Shown one piece after another: positions 1 to 8,087 of a stretch of DNA of 64,000 nucleotides. The notes beneath the pieces were generated by a model. That model was not told where the DNA came from. It did no database searches and worked only from the letters and a program-made list of their open reading frames with translations. Position 1 is the first letter of the stretch. Each line of letters opens with the position of its first letter. Source of the stretch: Synechococcus sp. KORDI-100 (GTDB taxonomy: Bacteria > Cyanobacteriota > Cyanobacteriia > PCC-6307 > Cyanobiaceae); the NCBI RefSeq assembly GCF_000737535.1, contig NZ_CP006269.1, positions 186,001-250,000 on the forward strand, given 5' to 3'. The translations under genes were made by a program, and so were the position numbers.

Positions 1-31
1 CCAACGACCGATCAGGAGGGCTCCTCCGGGT

Positions 32-967
32 TCAATCAATGGCTAATCGGGACTCCGAAGAAGTCCCAACCTGATTGACATCCTGTTGCCAGCAGTCCTG
101 AAGACCGCTGCGGAAATCCGGGTGCAGCAGCTCGTAGCCAAGCTGCTGCCGCAGTAAATCGTTGCTCACCCGTCGATTTTCGCTCCAGAACGAGCGTGCC
201 ATCGCACTCATTCCCTCACGGCTCTCGTTGAAGGATTCCTCGGCAGGGAGCGGGCACTCCAGCAGCGTTGCTGCGAAGCGCAGCAGGTCGCTGCTCGGCG
301 CGGGGCAGTCATCGCAGATGTTCACGATGTCCGGACGCTGGCCAGCTTCGGCGCAGTGCATGAGATGCAGTGACGCGCCGGCGATGTCCTCGACATGAAC
401 ACGGCAGAACACCTGTCCCGGCTTGTTGATCAGACGGGCGCGCCCCTGCAGCAATGTGTTGATGACGGACCGTCCGGGCCCGTAGATGCCCGGCAACCTC
501 AGGATCTGAACGGGTAGTCCGGAATCCTGCCAGGCCCGTTCGCACTCCAGACGCCGGCGGCTGCGTTCCTGGCCGGGATTGGCCGTGTCCGACTCGCCGA
601 CCCAGTGGCCGCCAGTGTCTCCGTAGACACCAGTGGTGGAGAGGTAGCCCGCCCAGCGCAGAGGCAGTTGCCGCAGCAGTGGCAGCAGCTGGTCCAGCAC
701 GGGATCGCGGCCGTCCCTGGTTGGTGGGATGCAGCTGATCACATGGGTGATGTCAGGGATCTCATCGAGGTTTGGAGCCAATCCGGCGTCACTGTCAAAA
801 CAGAGATCTCCTGGTCCTCGGTTGGGCTGCCGCCGTGTTCCCAGCACGGGAGTTCCAAGGCCTTGAAACAGCTGCGAGAGGGTTCCGCCGCTGTATCCCC
901 GTCCGAGGATGAGCAGTCGAGAACCCGATGGCAGGGGTCGGCAGCGATTGACAAGTTCGCGAAGCAT
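32..967 (-). CDS. NAD(P)-binding SDR-family epimerase/dehydratase-like protein
   Basis: A 311-residue extended short-chain dehydrogenase-like protein. A Rossmann nucleotide-binding motif LGRGYSGGTL lies at residues 21-30, and the segment STTGVYGD at about 110-117 is the usual active-site strand with the catalytic Tyr. The Lys normally four residues after Tyr is not in place, as in atypical SDR (YeeZ-like) proteins, so real epimerase activity is uncertain. The substrate cannot be told. It stands alone; a small plus-strand gene starts 9 bases beyond its start codon, so the two diverge. The start chosen is the ATG just before the Rossmann strand. Confidence 0.8.
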   Translation of the reverse strand: MLRELVNRCRPLPSGSRLLILGRGYSGGTLSQLFQGLGTPVLGTRRQPNRGPGDLCFDSDAGLAPNLDEIPDITHVISCIPPTRDGRDPVLDQLLPLLRQLPLRWAGYLSTTGVYGDTGGHWVGESDTANPGQERSRRRLECERAWQDSGLPVQILRLPGIYGPGRSVINTLLQGRARLINKPGQVFCRVHVEDIAGASLHLMHCAEAGQRPDIVNICDDCPAPSSDLLRFAATLLECPLPAEESFNESREGMSAMARSFWSENRRVSNDLLRQQLGYELLHPDFRSGLQDCWQQDVNQVGTSSESRLAID

Positions 968-975
968 CAGTACAG

Positions 976-1146
976 ATGTATCAGTTGCTGTTGGCTGCCA
1001 TGTCGTCAGTCCTCTGTCGCGTCCATCCGATCATCGTCGCCGGTGCGCTGCTGGTGTCGGCCCTCTTCATGGCTCCTGAAGAGCCTGCTCAACAGGCGTC
1101 CATCTGCCAGCGACTCCACTCCGTCGATGCCTGTCGTGTCTGGTGA
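976..1146 (+). CDS. small putative exported protein, 56 aa
   Basis: A short frame of 56 residues from ATG 976 to TGA 1144-1146. Its first 35 residues are hydrophobic with one Arg-His patch (MYQLLLAAMSSVLCRVHP, then IIVAGALLVSALFMAP), which resembles a signal peptide or single membrane anchor. The C-terminal part has two cysteines and ends CQRLHSVDACRVW. The cysteine-containing tail and hydrophobic start suggest a small cell-envelope protein rather than chance. No function can be given. It sits between the divergent SDR gene and the convergent HNH gene. Confidence 0.5.
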   Translation: MYQLLLAAMSSVLCRVHPIIVAGALLVSALFMAPEEPAQQASICQRLHSVDACRVW

Positions 1147-1159
1147 GCGGGGTCGCTGG

Positions 1160-1573
1160 TCAGGCTGCCTGGAAGCTCAGTCCTGAATCATCCGGTCGCT
1201 CCCTGTCACTGGCCAGGCGTGGCTTGTGGTCTGGCTCAGCCCATTGCAGCAGGCGCAGGGCGAGGCGCAGATCGCCGTCCATCCAGGCTCGAATGGCCAT
1301 CGCCCGGCGAGGGTCGTAGAACCGCTGTCTGCGATACCACTCGAACACGTCTGCATCGGATTTATGTCCGTTGCAGGAGAGGCAGGCCGGTACGCAGTTT
1401 TCGGTGACACTTAAACCACCACGACAACGCGGCAGAATATGATCAATAGATTCGGAAGGTTTGCCGCAATAGATGCAACTTTTTCCGGTGTATGTATGCA
1501 ATGATTGTCTCCATCGTCGAACACGTAATTTGGGGCAGAGTTCATCTAGAAAAACTGCGTCCCTGTTATGCAT
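1160..1573 (-). CDS. HNH endonuclease family protein
   Basis: A small HNH nuclease of 137 residues from ATG 1573; a TTG at 1594 would add 7 residues. The zinc-binding CxxC pairs are C33/C36 (CIYCGKP) and C64/C67 (CLSCNGHK), and the metal-binding DH pair is at 44-45 in IDHILPRCRGG. The basic N-terminal stretch (RVRRWRQ) may bind DNA. HNH proteins of this size are widespread in cyanobacteria as single genes; the target, whether DNA repair, restriction or a former mobile element, is unknown. It diverges from the SNF2-type gene, with only about 50 bases between the starts. Confidence 0.85.
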   Translation of the reverse strand: MHNRDAVFLDELCPKLRVRRWRQSLHTYTGKSCIYCGKPSESIDHILPRCRGGLSVTENCVPACLSCNGHKSDADVFEWYRRQRFYDPRRAMAIRAWMDGDLRLALRLLQWAEPDHKPRLASDRERPDDSGLSFQAA

Positions 1574-1623
1574 CCGAGGATCTCGGTTAAACAAAGTTTG
1601 CCGCGAAAGCTGATGGCGTCAAT

Positions 1624-3339
1624 GTGTCGAGCGCTGCATTTTCAGACATGCTTGCTCTCAAAAATTGCTTTGTTGCAAGGAACTTGTCGAACGTCTGTGA
1701 GCCTTTAAGATTTTTGTTTGTGGGGTCGTTTGATTCGTCATTGACGTCCCACCGTTGCTACCTCGAGCTTTCACCCTCAGGCATGGTCCGAGTGGTGAGT
1801 CCCTTTGATGCGGTGACGCAGGCGCAGCTGCGTCGGGTGAGGCCACGTGGGTGCTGGCGCGGCCAACGCAAGGGCTGGGAGTTTCCACTGGCCTCGATGC
1901 AGGCACTGCAGTCCGCCCTGGGCAAGCGTTTTCACATTCGAGACGACCTGAAGCAGTGGATGGCCTGGAGCCATCAACCGCTACCGCCTCTGCCTCCGCA
2001 CCGTGAGCTGATTGCCGCTGCCGATCTGGAGGATCCACTGCAGGATGGCCGACAGCCACTGGCCCACCAACGATCCGGTGCGCGCTGGCTGCTGGCAAGG
2101 CGCGGCGCCGTCCTCGCTGATGAGATGGGGCTTGGCAAGACTCTCACGGCTCTGCTGGCAGCCAGGGCTCTGGCCCGCTGCGCGTCCCTGCGGGTCCTGG
2201 TGGTGGCCCCTGTGGGGTTGCATGCCCACTGGCAACGCGAGGCGGATGCGGTGGCTCAGGTTGTGCAGCTCGTCAGCTGGGCACGCCTCCCTCCTGAGCT
2301 TCCTGAGGCCGGCACGGTGTTGCTGGTGGATGAAGCCCACTTCGCCCAGACCCTGCAGGCAAGACGAACGGAAGCACTGCTCCGGCTGGCCCGTCACCCT
2401 CGCCTGCGCGCGATCTGGATGCTGACCGGCACACCGATGAAGAACGGCCGTCCCAAGCAACTGTTTCCGTTGCTGGCGGCCATCGACCATCCCATTTCCC
2501 GTGATCAGCAGCGTTTTGAGGAGATGTACTGTCAGGGTCACTGGCGTGAGCGGCCGGGCCGTCATCGCCAGTGGCAGGCCGATGGTGCCAGTCAGCTGGA
2601 GGAGCTTCGCCAGCTGACGCGGCCCTTGATTCTTCATCGCCGCAAGCGGCAGGTGATTGGTTTGCCTCCCAAACAACGTCGGCATATTCCGATTGTTCTG
2701 GCCCAGGCTGAATCAGTCGGTTTCGACCATCGCGTCGGTCTTGTGATCGAGGATTACCGATACAGGGTTCGCAAGGGAGAGGTTCGCTCCGATGCCGAAT
2801 CCCTGGCCGTGCTCACGTCGTTGCGTCGGATCTCGGCTGAGTTCAAATTGCCGGCTGTTCGTGCGCTCCTGGACGAGCTGCGTTCGCGTGGTGAGGCCGT
2901 TGTTTTGTTCAGCGGTTTTGTTGATCCCCTGAGGTTGCTGCATCGGCAGATCGGCGGGGAGCTGTTAACTGGCCGCCAGCGCCCGGCGGAACGACAGCAA
3001 GCCGTTGACCGGTTTCAGAGCGGTGCCTCTGATCTGCTGCTTGCAACCTATGGAACCGGGGGACTTGGTTTCACGTTGCATCGAGCGCGTCATGTTGTGC
3101 TGCTTGAACGTCCCTGGACACCGGGGGATGTTGATCAGGCTGAGGATCGTTGCCATCGCCTTGGCATGACGGGGGATTTGATCTGCCACTGGATGCAGCT
3201 TGGTCCCGCCGATCAGCTGGTTGATGGTCTGGTGGCCAGCAAGGCTGAGCAGATCGAAATCCTGTTGGGTCCGCGACGCCTTGCGGTGGCTCGTCAGCCG
3301 CTGGCGTCGATGGTGCGCTCCTGTTTGCAGGCGGCCTGA
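1624..3339 (+). CDS. SNF2/HARP-like DEAH-box helicase
   Basis: A superfamily 2 SNF2-type ATPase of 571 residues. The N-terminal segment at about 45-90 (ending RKGWEFPL) resembles a HARP domain, as in annealing helicases of the SMARCAL1 type. Motif I is DEMGLGKT (166-173), motif II DEAH (236-239) and motif III LTGTPMKNG (about 267). The C-terminal lobe has GTGGLGFTL and DQAEDRCHRLG, which are motifs V and VI. Known relatives remodel or reanneal DNA at forks; that role here is inference. The start is uncertain: GTG 1624 is the longest, ATG 1648 and GTG 1720 also keep the HARP-like segment, and ATG 1783 would cut into it. Confidence 0.85.
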   Translation: MSSAAFSDMLALKNCFVARNLSNVCEPLRFLFVGSFDSSLTSHRCYLELSPSGMVRVVSPFDAVTQAQLRRVRPRGCWRGQRKGWEFPLASMQALQSALGKRFHIRDDLKQWMAWSHQPLPPLPPHRELIAAADLEDPLQDGRQPLAHQRSGARWLLARRGAVLADEMGLGKTLTALLAARALARCASLRVLVVAPVGLHAHWQREADAVAQVVQLVSWARLPPELPEAGTVLLVDEAHFAQTLQARRTEALLRLARHPRLRAIWMLTGTPMKNGRPKQLFPLLAAIDHPISRDQQRFEEMYCQGHWRERPGRHRQWQADGASQLEELRQLTRPLILHRRKRQVIGLPPKQRRHIPIVLAQAESVGFDHRVGLVIEDYRYRVRKGEVRSDAESLAVLTSLRRISAEFKLPAVRALLDELRSRGEAVVLFSGFVDPLRLLHRQIGGELLTGRQRPAERQQAVDRFQSGASDLLLATYGTGGLGFTLHRARHVVLLERPWTPGDVDQAEDRCHRLGMTGDLICHWMQLGPADQLVDGLVASKAEQIEILLGPRRLAVARQPLASMVRSCLQAA

Positions 3340-3659
3340 CGGACCGTCAGCTCTTTCTGAAGGAGGGGGTCCGTCGAGGTCGGCTTGCGATCGTTCAGTA
3401 GAGCGATGGCAGCCTTCACATCTCTGCAGGCCCTCCTGGAATCTCCCCGCAGGCTGTGAACAAGAGACCGCTCACTGAGCGGTTCCGGTGCATCGGGGTG
3501 GGCTTGGACCGTTGCATTGCAGCGCTCAAGAGCCTGATCAAGTCGTTCAGGATTGAACTGTTCCAAGCAGCTGCTGACTGACGCTGCCGAGGAGGTGGCG
3601 TCGGGCGTGTTCTGCGGTGGTGCCGGTGAGGAGCTGCAGGCCAGACAACCGATCAGCAG
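3294..3659 (-). CDS. putative lipoprotein with unresolved, non-standard start
   Basis: The clear coding part runs down to the stop at 3294 and encodes a helical, Cys- and Arg-rich domain with a TPR-like look (LERCNATVQAHPDAPEPLSE). A TTG at 3566 gives 90 residues. The frame stays open further upstream and reads LLIGCLACSSSPAPPQ, a good lipobox followed by a Ser/Pro linker, so the true protein is probably a lipoprotein. No ATG, GTG or TTG precedes that segment; CTG 3659 (121 aa) or ATC 3683 would have to start it, within or next to the end of the gene at 3667. The region overlaps the helicase end by 46 bases. No function assigned. Confidence 0.55.
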   Translation of the reverse strand: MLIGCLACSSSPAPPQNTPDATSSAASVSSCLEQFNPERLDQALERCNATVQAHPDAPEPLSERSLVHSLRGDSRRACRDVKAAIALLNDRKPTSTDPLLQKELTVRQAACKQERTIDASG

Positions 3660-3666
3660 TCCAAGT

Positions 3667-4080
3667 TCAGTAGCTGTAACGATCGTCGTCCTGATCGTCG
3701 AAGCCGTTGATGGCTTTGGCGTTTGGAGACAAGCTTCTGTAGTTCTGCGTGGACTCCGAACGGCTTGCAGCTCCGAAGAGATCGCCGAGGTACTGACCGC
3801 AATCGGGGAAATTCCCAGGATCCTGCACCACAGCTTCCGTGATCATCACAGAAGCGTGCTCAGGAGACGTTTTGAACATGCCGTTCCCCTGGCGTTTGAT
3901 CACGGCGTAGGACGCATTCCAGCTGACGCTGTGATCGTTCCCGCTGGAACGCATGAAGCAGTAGATCTTGGCCCCCTTGATCTCTGTCGTTTCAGCGGCC
4001 ACAGCCTGAGGCAGAGCGCCGGCAAGGGCCCCGATCAGGCCCAGGGTGCAGACAGCCAGGGTTTGACCGGAGCGCAACAT
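3667..4080 (-). CDS. secreted conserved hypothetical protein (DUF6554-like)
   Basis: A 137-residue protein with a clear signal peptide: MLRSGQTLAVCTLGLIGALAG, with likely cleavage after the AVAA at about residue 29. The mature part contains IKGAKIYCFMRSSGNDHSVSWNA and two cysteines (in YCFM and PDCG) that may pair. The tail is very acidic (DDQDDDRY). This looks like the DUF6554 type found in marine picocyanobacteria; I recall that family only loosely. It precedes the lipoprotein-like frame, so the two may be cotranscribed and both act outside the cytoplasmic membrane. Confidence 0.75.
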   Translation of the reverse strand: MLRSGQTLAVCTLGLIGALAGALPQAVAAETTEIKGAKIYCFMRSSGNDHSVSWNASYAVIKRQGNGMFKTSPEHASVMITEAVVQDPGNFPDCGQYLGDLFGAASRSESTQNYRSLSPNAKAINGFDDQDDDRYSY

Positions 4081-4140
4081 GGCAGAGAAGACAGCACAAC
4101 TCGGCTCAACGTATCGGTCAGATCCGGACTGTCTAGGGCA

Positions 4141-4656
4141 TCAGGGTCCATTGAGATCAAATGGTGTGAGCAGTTTCACAACCAGCGGCAGCACAAGCAG
4201 CACCGTGATCAGGCGAACGGCGTGGAGGGCGGCGACGGCGGCGCCGACGCCGAATTCCGCTCCCACCAAGCTCATTCCACTGATTCCACCCGGGGCAGCA
4301 CCCAACAAGGCCACGACAGGATCAATCCCAAGCAGTCTGCTGCTCCACAATCCGATGACAACGCCCGTGAGCACGAGGGTGAGGGTGATCAGCAGTGCCG
4401 GTCGCCAGAGGGCCTGGAGTTGATCCAGAGAAGCCCGTGTCAGCCCCGTTCCAATCACGGTTCCGATGCCGATTTCCAGAACGGTTCGTGTGCCGCTCGG
4501 CCATTGGGCGAGTTCCATCTTTCCACTCATGCTCACCAATCCGGCTCCAAGCAGGGCTCCGGCCAGCGGAGCTGCGGGGATTCCACTCAGAAGTGCAAGC
4601 AGTCCAAGCGTTGTTCCTGCCAGGAGATAAAGAAGCAGAGTCGCCAGTGGGGGCAT
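4141..4656 (-). CDS. AbrB-family membrane protein, half-length
   Basis: A 171-residue, highly hydrophobic protein with about five membrane segments. The segment GAAPGGISGMSLVGAEFG at about 130-147 is typical of the AbrB/ammonia-monooxygenase-like transporter family (PF05145). Most family members carry two copies of this unit in about 350 residues; this one has only one, so it would have to pair with itself. Single-unit versions are known in cyanobacteria. Substrate unknown. It is not the transcription factor AbrB. Confidence 0.75.
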   Translation of the reverse strand: MPPLATLLLYLLAGTTLGLLALLSGIPAAPLAGALLGAGLVSMSGKMELAQWPSGTRTVLEIGIGTVIGTGLTRASLDQLQALWRPALLITLTLVLTGVVIGLWSSRLLGIDPVVALLGAAPGGISGMSLVGAEFGVGAAVAALHAVRLITVLLVLPLVVKLLTPFDLNGP

Positions 4657-4742
4657 GGATGACAGGTCTCGCTGATGCAGTCTGATCTTGAGGCTGGCCT
4701 AACCATGTGCTGTCATCGGTCCAATCTCATTTGGGCTCGGCC

Positions 4743-5054
4743 ATGACTGGTTCCGTTTCGTTCCGGATCACACGCACGGCCGAAGACCTTGCACAGACGA
4801 TCACGACCTTGTCCCAGCGACTGGTCAGGCTCGAGCAACGCCAGGAAGCGTTGGAGTTGCAGCTGCGCCACCAGCATCAGGATGCGCAACGGGTTCCGGA
4901 TGAGGAGCTGGCCACGTTGGACGGTATCGATCAGCTTTTGCGTGAGACGAGAGATCTGCTCGAGGCTTCTGCGACGCCTCGTCATGGGGAAGGACCTGAA
5001 ACGCACGATTCCGACCAGCACCATGGTTTTCACGGTGAGGAAATGGCCGCATAA
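4743..5054 (+). CDS. coiled-coil hypothetical protein
   Basis: 103 residues from ATG 4743; a GTG at 4707 would add 12 residues that look non-coding. Residues 10-45 have heptad spacing of Leu/Ile with many Glu, Arg and Gln (LSQRLVRLEQRQEALELQL), so a coiled coil is likely. A second helix with LLRETRDLLEAS follows, then a His/Asp/Glu-rich tail (DSDQHHGFHGEE) that could bind metal. No family recognised. The next gene follows closely on the same strand. Confidence 0.6.
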   Translation: MTGSVSFRITRTAEDLAQTITTLSQRLVRLEQRQEALELQLRHQHQDAQRVPDEELATLDGIDQLLRETRDLLEASATPRHGEGPETHDSDQHHGFHGEEMAA

Positions 5055-5092
5055 GGGTGGCGCTGGATGCCAAAATGAAAAGAAAGGCATCC

Positions 5093-5323
5093 ATGGCATC
5101 CACCATCTCTGCCTCATCTGCTTGCGGCAACGTCCAGTCTTCGTCCACGATCCACAAGGCAAACGACTTCTCAACAACTGGGTTTGAGGAGCGTGGTCAT
5201 GAACTTGAGAAACTTGAATTCGCTCTCGCCTTCGCTGAAATGCGTGGAGACACTGAGCGATGTCTCAAATTGAGAGCGCAGATTGCAGCGCTTGGTGGTA
5301 ACGCAGAGGAGCCCGGAACCTGA
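5093..5323 (+). CDS. small hypothetical protein
   Basis: 76 residues from ATG 5093, which has AGAAAGG about 7 bases upstream as a possible ribosome site. ATG 5075 and GTG 5057 are longer options in the same frame. The N-terminal 40 residues are Ser/Thr-rich and low in complexity; the C-terminal half is a helical hairpin (ELEKLEFALAFAEMRGD, then CLKLRAQIAALGG) that looks well structured. No function recognised. It follows the coiled-coil gene by less than 40 bases. Confidence 0.55.
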   Translation: MASTISASSACGNVQSSSTIHKANDFSTTGFEERGHELEKLEFALAFAEMRGDTERCLKLRAQIAALGGNAEEPGT

Positions 5324-5394
5324 ATTTTCAGCAATCTTCTTTTGAAGAAGTGCATCGTTCAGTTTGAGCAGCTGGAGTTTTTAATTAAACGCGG

Positions 5395-5400
5395 TATAAT
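5395..5400 (+). promoter_or_regulatory. candidate -10 box (TATAAT)
   Basis: A perfect TATAAT lies 27 bases before the TTG start of the next small gene, within an AT-rich stretch. No good -35 element sits at 16-18 bases upstream; the nearest TTGAGC is about 25 bases away, so the promoter call is weak. Confidence 0.3.
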
Positions 5401-5427
5401 TTATACAAAAGAGAAAACTCGCGTTCA

Positions 5428-5640
5428 TTGACGCTCACATTTGCCAAACGCCCTGCAGTTGCTGATCAACGAGATGCACATCAGCAGGCTGCCCATCAAT
5501 TTTTCGAGCAGGCTCGGGATCAAGCTCATCATGGACTGATTTCGGAAGCTGGTCTCCTGATTCTTAAGGGCCTGGATCAGGAGCGCCGTGCTCAAGTGTC
5601 CGGCCCCCAGGTCATGCAACTGATCAAGCCACGACTGTGA
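5428..5640 (+). CDS. small hypothetical protein, TTG start
   Basis: 70 residues beginning at TTG 5428; no ATG or GTG is available upstream in this frame before the AT-rich region. The protein is helical and charged, with AHQFFEQARDQAHHGL and LISEAGLLILKGLDQE. The frame has consistent GC-rich third positions and sits alone between a hypothetical gene and a tRNA. It resembles the small uncharacterised proteins common in marine Synechococcus. No function can be proposed. Confidence 0.55.
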   Translation: MTLTFAKRPAVADQRDAHQQAAHQFFEQARDQAHHGLISEAGLLILKGLDQERRAQVSGPQVMQLIKPRL

Positions 5641-5666
5641 GCTTCAATTCTTCAACTAAAGAACAA

Positions 5667-5738
5667 AGCGGGTGACCGGATTTGAACCGGCGACGTCCAG
5701 CTTGGGAAGCTGACATTCTACCGCTGAATTACACCCGC
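5667..5738 (-). tRNA. tRNA-Gly (anticodon CCC)
   Basis: Read on the minus strand, the 7-bp acceptor stem GCGGGTG pairs with CACCCGC, with discriminator T. The anticodon stem TCAGC/GCTGG encloses the loop TTCCCAA, giving anticodon CCC. The T arm has CCGG TTCAAAT CCGG. The length is 72 nt and CCA is not encoded. The closest pattern known to me is bacterial tRNA-Gly(CCC), with the same GCTTCCCAAGC core. It lies between a hypothetical gene and the aminotransferase end. Confidence 0.95.
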
Positions 5739-5749
5739 GTTCCTGTCTT

Positions 5750-6898
5750 CTAGCCAAGAGCCTGGGTTGCTGCAGCAACACCTGCACCCATTGTCCCTTG
5801 ATGTAACCCAAGCGATTGAAGCGTGGCCTCGATCGCTGAAACAGCTGTGATCACATCCCGATCGCAGACAAATCCAAGATGACCGATTCGGAACACTTTC
5901 CCTTTGAGGTGGTCCTGGCCACCAGCCAGAAGAATGTCGAATCTCTTTTTCACTTCCTGCCGCAGAACCTCAGCATCGATGCCGTCAGGGGCCACTGCGG
6001 TGATGGCAGGACTGCCAAATCCCTCTGCTGCGTAGAGCGGCAGACCGATTGCTTTCATCCCGGCCTGTGTCGCAGCTCGATGGCGTGAGTGACGCGTGAA
6101 AATCCTCTCAAGCCCTTCCTTCTGCATCATCTCCAGGGCAACCTCCAGTGCAAAGTAGAGATTCACCGCCGGTGTGAATGGGTTGCTGTTCTTTGCAGCT
6201 GTTTTTCGGTAGGCCCCGAGATCGAGATAGAACTTCGGTAGATCCGAACGTTCATAGGCCTGCCAGGCTCGCTCGCCCATGGCGACGAAACTCAGGCCGG
6301 GTGGAAGCATGTAGCCCTTCTGAGAACCCGAGGCCACCACATCCACCCCCCAGGCATCCATCGGGACATCCGTGGCGCCGAGGCTGGTGACGCAGTCAGC
6401 GATCGTGATGGCTGTGCCGTGGGCTCTGACGTGGCCGCTGATCGATTGCAGATCATTGATCACGCCGGTGGATGTTTCCGAGTGCGTCAGGATCACGGCC
6501 TTGATCGCCTTGTCGGTGTCCGCGTTCAGGGCATCACTGAAGTCCTCCGGATTGAGTGGTTGTCCCCACTCCGCTGAGATCACCTGCACATCGAGGCCAA
6601 ACGCCTCGGCCACCTTCACCCAGCGTTCCCCAAATTTGCCGTTGTCGCCGCAGAGAACCTTGTCTCCACGGCTCAGGGTGTTGATGATTCCAGCTTCCAT
6701 GGCGGCGGTACCGCTACCGGTGATCACCAGCACATCACCGTCGGTTTGATGCAACCACTTCAGCTGCTCTGTGGTTCGTTCAACCACTGCCTGAAAGTCA
6801 CCGCTGCGGTGTCCGATGGGATGCCGACCCATCGCTTTCAACACTGATTCCGGCACCGGGGTCGGCCCCGGAATCATCAGGGTGAGTTTGTCCTGCAT
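5750..6898 (-). CDS. alanine-glyoxylate/serine-glyoxylate type aminotransferase
   Basis: A class V PLP aminotransferase of 382 residues from ATG 6898; an ATG at 6955 adds 19 residues that overlap the divergent cbiD start region, so the inner start is preferred. Family marks are the N-terminal LMIPGPTPVPE, the PLP phosphate-binding TGSGTAAMEAG, the cofactor Asp region ADCVTSLGA and the lysine motif SGSQKGYMLPPGL. In cyanobacteria such enzymes move amino groups onto glyoxylate from photorespiration, using Ala or Ser. Older annotations call relatives a soluble hydrogenase subunit, which is wrong by sequence. Confidence 0.9.
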   Translation of the reverse strand: MQDKLTLMIPGPTPVPESVLKAMGRHPIGHRSGDFQAVVERTTEQLKWLHQTDGDVLVITGSGTAAMEAGIINTLSRGDKVLCGDNGKFGERWVKVAEAFGLDVQVISAEWGQPLNPEDFSDALNADTDKAIKAVILTHSETSTGVINDLQSISGHVRAHGTAITIADCVTSLGATDVPMDAWGVDVVASGSQKGYMLPPGLSFVAMGERAWQAYERSDLPKFYLDLGAYRKTAAKNSNPFTPAVNLYFALEVALEMMQKEGLERIFTRHSRHRAATQAGMKAIGLPLYAAEGFGSPAITAVAPDGIDAEVLRQEVKKRFDILLAGGQDHLKGKVFRIGHLGFVCDRDVITAVSAIEATLQSLGLHQGTMGAGVAAATQALG

Positions 6899-6969
6899 GA
6901 CGCTGGGCTGCCAATCGGCGACTCTAGAAAACAGCGTTTCATTCGCCCATTCCATCCCCCGTCCCAGGA

Positions 6970-8055
6970 CTGACCCTGCCGGTCTGGGTGGCGGCTGCGG
7001 CCAAGGCTGCAGTTCGTGCTCTGCTGCAGCAGGACTTTGAGCCGGATCAGTCGTTATCCATTCCTGAACGGAGGGAACCTCTGGTTGTGCCAGTGGTGTC
7101 GTCAGCGCTTCTGGACGCCGGCCGGCTGGCGATGGCGATCAGTCATTGCGATCCAGGGGAAGGCCTGGATCTCACACGAGGACTTGAGATCTGGGTGACA
7201 GCGCGTTGGCGGGACACGCCAGAGCCTCCGATTGAACTGCTCGGGGGCCTGGGCATCGGGCGCTATGCGGAGGGGGGAGAGCTCTGCATCTCATCCTTTG
7301 CCCTCCAGCTGCTAAAGGTCAATCTCCTGCCATTGTTGCCATCAGGCCGCGGGGTGGAACTTGAGGTGGTGCTGCCGCGGGGGCGCGAGCTTGCCGAGCG
7401 CACCAGCAATGCTGCCTTCGGTGTTGTCGATGGTCTGGCCTTGATCGGTTTGCAGGCGGAGGTTCAGCGCAGTGCGGCACCAGATCAGCTGGAACAGGTC
7501 CTGGATCAGGTCAAACACCTGGCCGAACATCACGATTTCGCTGGTCGACTGACGCTGGTGATTGGTGAGAACGGTCTTGATCTGGCGCGACAGGCGGGGT
7601 TCAAGCCTTTGATCAAGGTGGGGAACTGGCTGGGTCCTGTGCTGGTTGCGGCTGCAGAGGCTGGGGTGCAGGACCTGTTGCTGTTGGGGTACCACGGAAA
7701 GCTGGTGAAGCTGGCCGGAGGCATTTTTCACACCCATCACCATCTGGCCGATGGCCGCCAGGAGGTGCTGCTGGCACTGGGATTGGATGCTGGTCTCTCG
7801 AGGCCGCAGCTGGAACAACTGCGGACAGCCTCCTCCGTTGATGGGGCCTTGAACGCTCTGGAGGCTGAGGATCCGGCCGCGGCCGATCGCTTGTGGGATC
7901 GGCTTGCCGAGGCTGTCGAGAGGCGCAGTGCGGCCTACATCGCTCGCTACGGGCGCTGGTCCATGGGCATCGGGGTCGCTCTCTTCGATCGCAGTCGCCA
8001 GCTGCGGCGTTGGGGCCCAGTTGCGGCGAAGCGCTTCTTTACGCTGAAGCACTGA
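6970..8055 (+). CDS. cbiD: cobalt-precorrin-5B C1-methyltransferase
   Basis: CbiD of the oxygen-independent cobalamin pathway, adding the C1 methyl group and helping ring contraction. The N-terminal [14 protein letters not shown], the [14 protein letters not shown] segment and the central [18 protein letters not shown] are family marks. The conserved TLPV segment lies before the first standard start (GTG 6988), so I place the start at CTG 6970; ATT 6949 is another option, and TAG at 6925 closes the frame. The length of about 361 residues fits the family. It diverges from the aminotransferase gene and is followed 32 bases later by guaA. cbiC lies 33 kb away in this window. Confidence 0.9.
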   Translation: MTLPVWVAAAAKAAVRALLQQDFEPDQSLSIPERREPLVVPVVSSALLDAGRLAMAISHCDPGEGLDLTRGLEIWVTARWRDTPEPPIELLGGLGIGRYAEGGELCISSFALQLLKVNLLPLLPSGRGVELEVVLPRGRELAERTSNAAFGVVDGLALIGLQAEVQRSAAPDQLEQVLDQVKHLAEHHDFAGRLTLVIGENGLDLARQAGFKPLIKVGNWLGPVLVAAAEAGVQDLLLLGYHGKLVKLAGGIFHTHHHLADGRQEVLLALGLDAGLSRPQLEQLRTASSVDGALNALEAEDPAAADRLWDRLAEAVERRSAAYIARYGRWSMGIGVALFDRSRQLRRWGPVAAKRFFTLKH

Positions 8056-8087
8056 CGGTTTTCAAAGCCCGTCCCAGCTCTGCATTG

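Noticed and set aside
3553-4662. A 369-codon open frame on the plus strand
   Set aside because: It lies antisense to the secreted protein and AbrB-type genes and its translation is Gln/Ser/His-rich with no family look; it is a by-product of GC-rich codons on the other strand.
6899-6955. A longer start (ATG 6955) for the aminotransferase
   Set aside because: It would overlap the upstream coding region of cbiD and adds residues that are not part of the usual family start at PGPTP.
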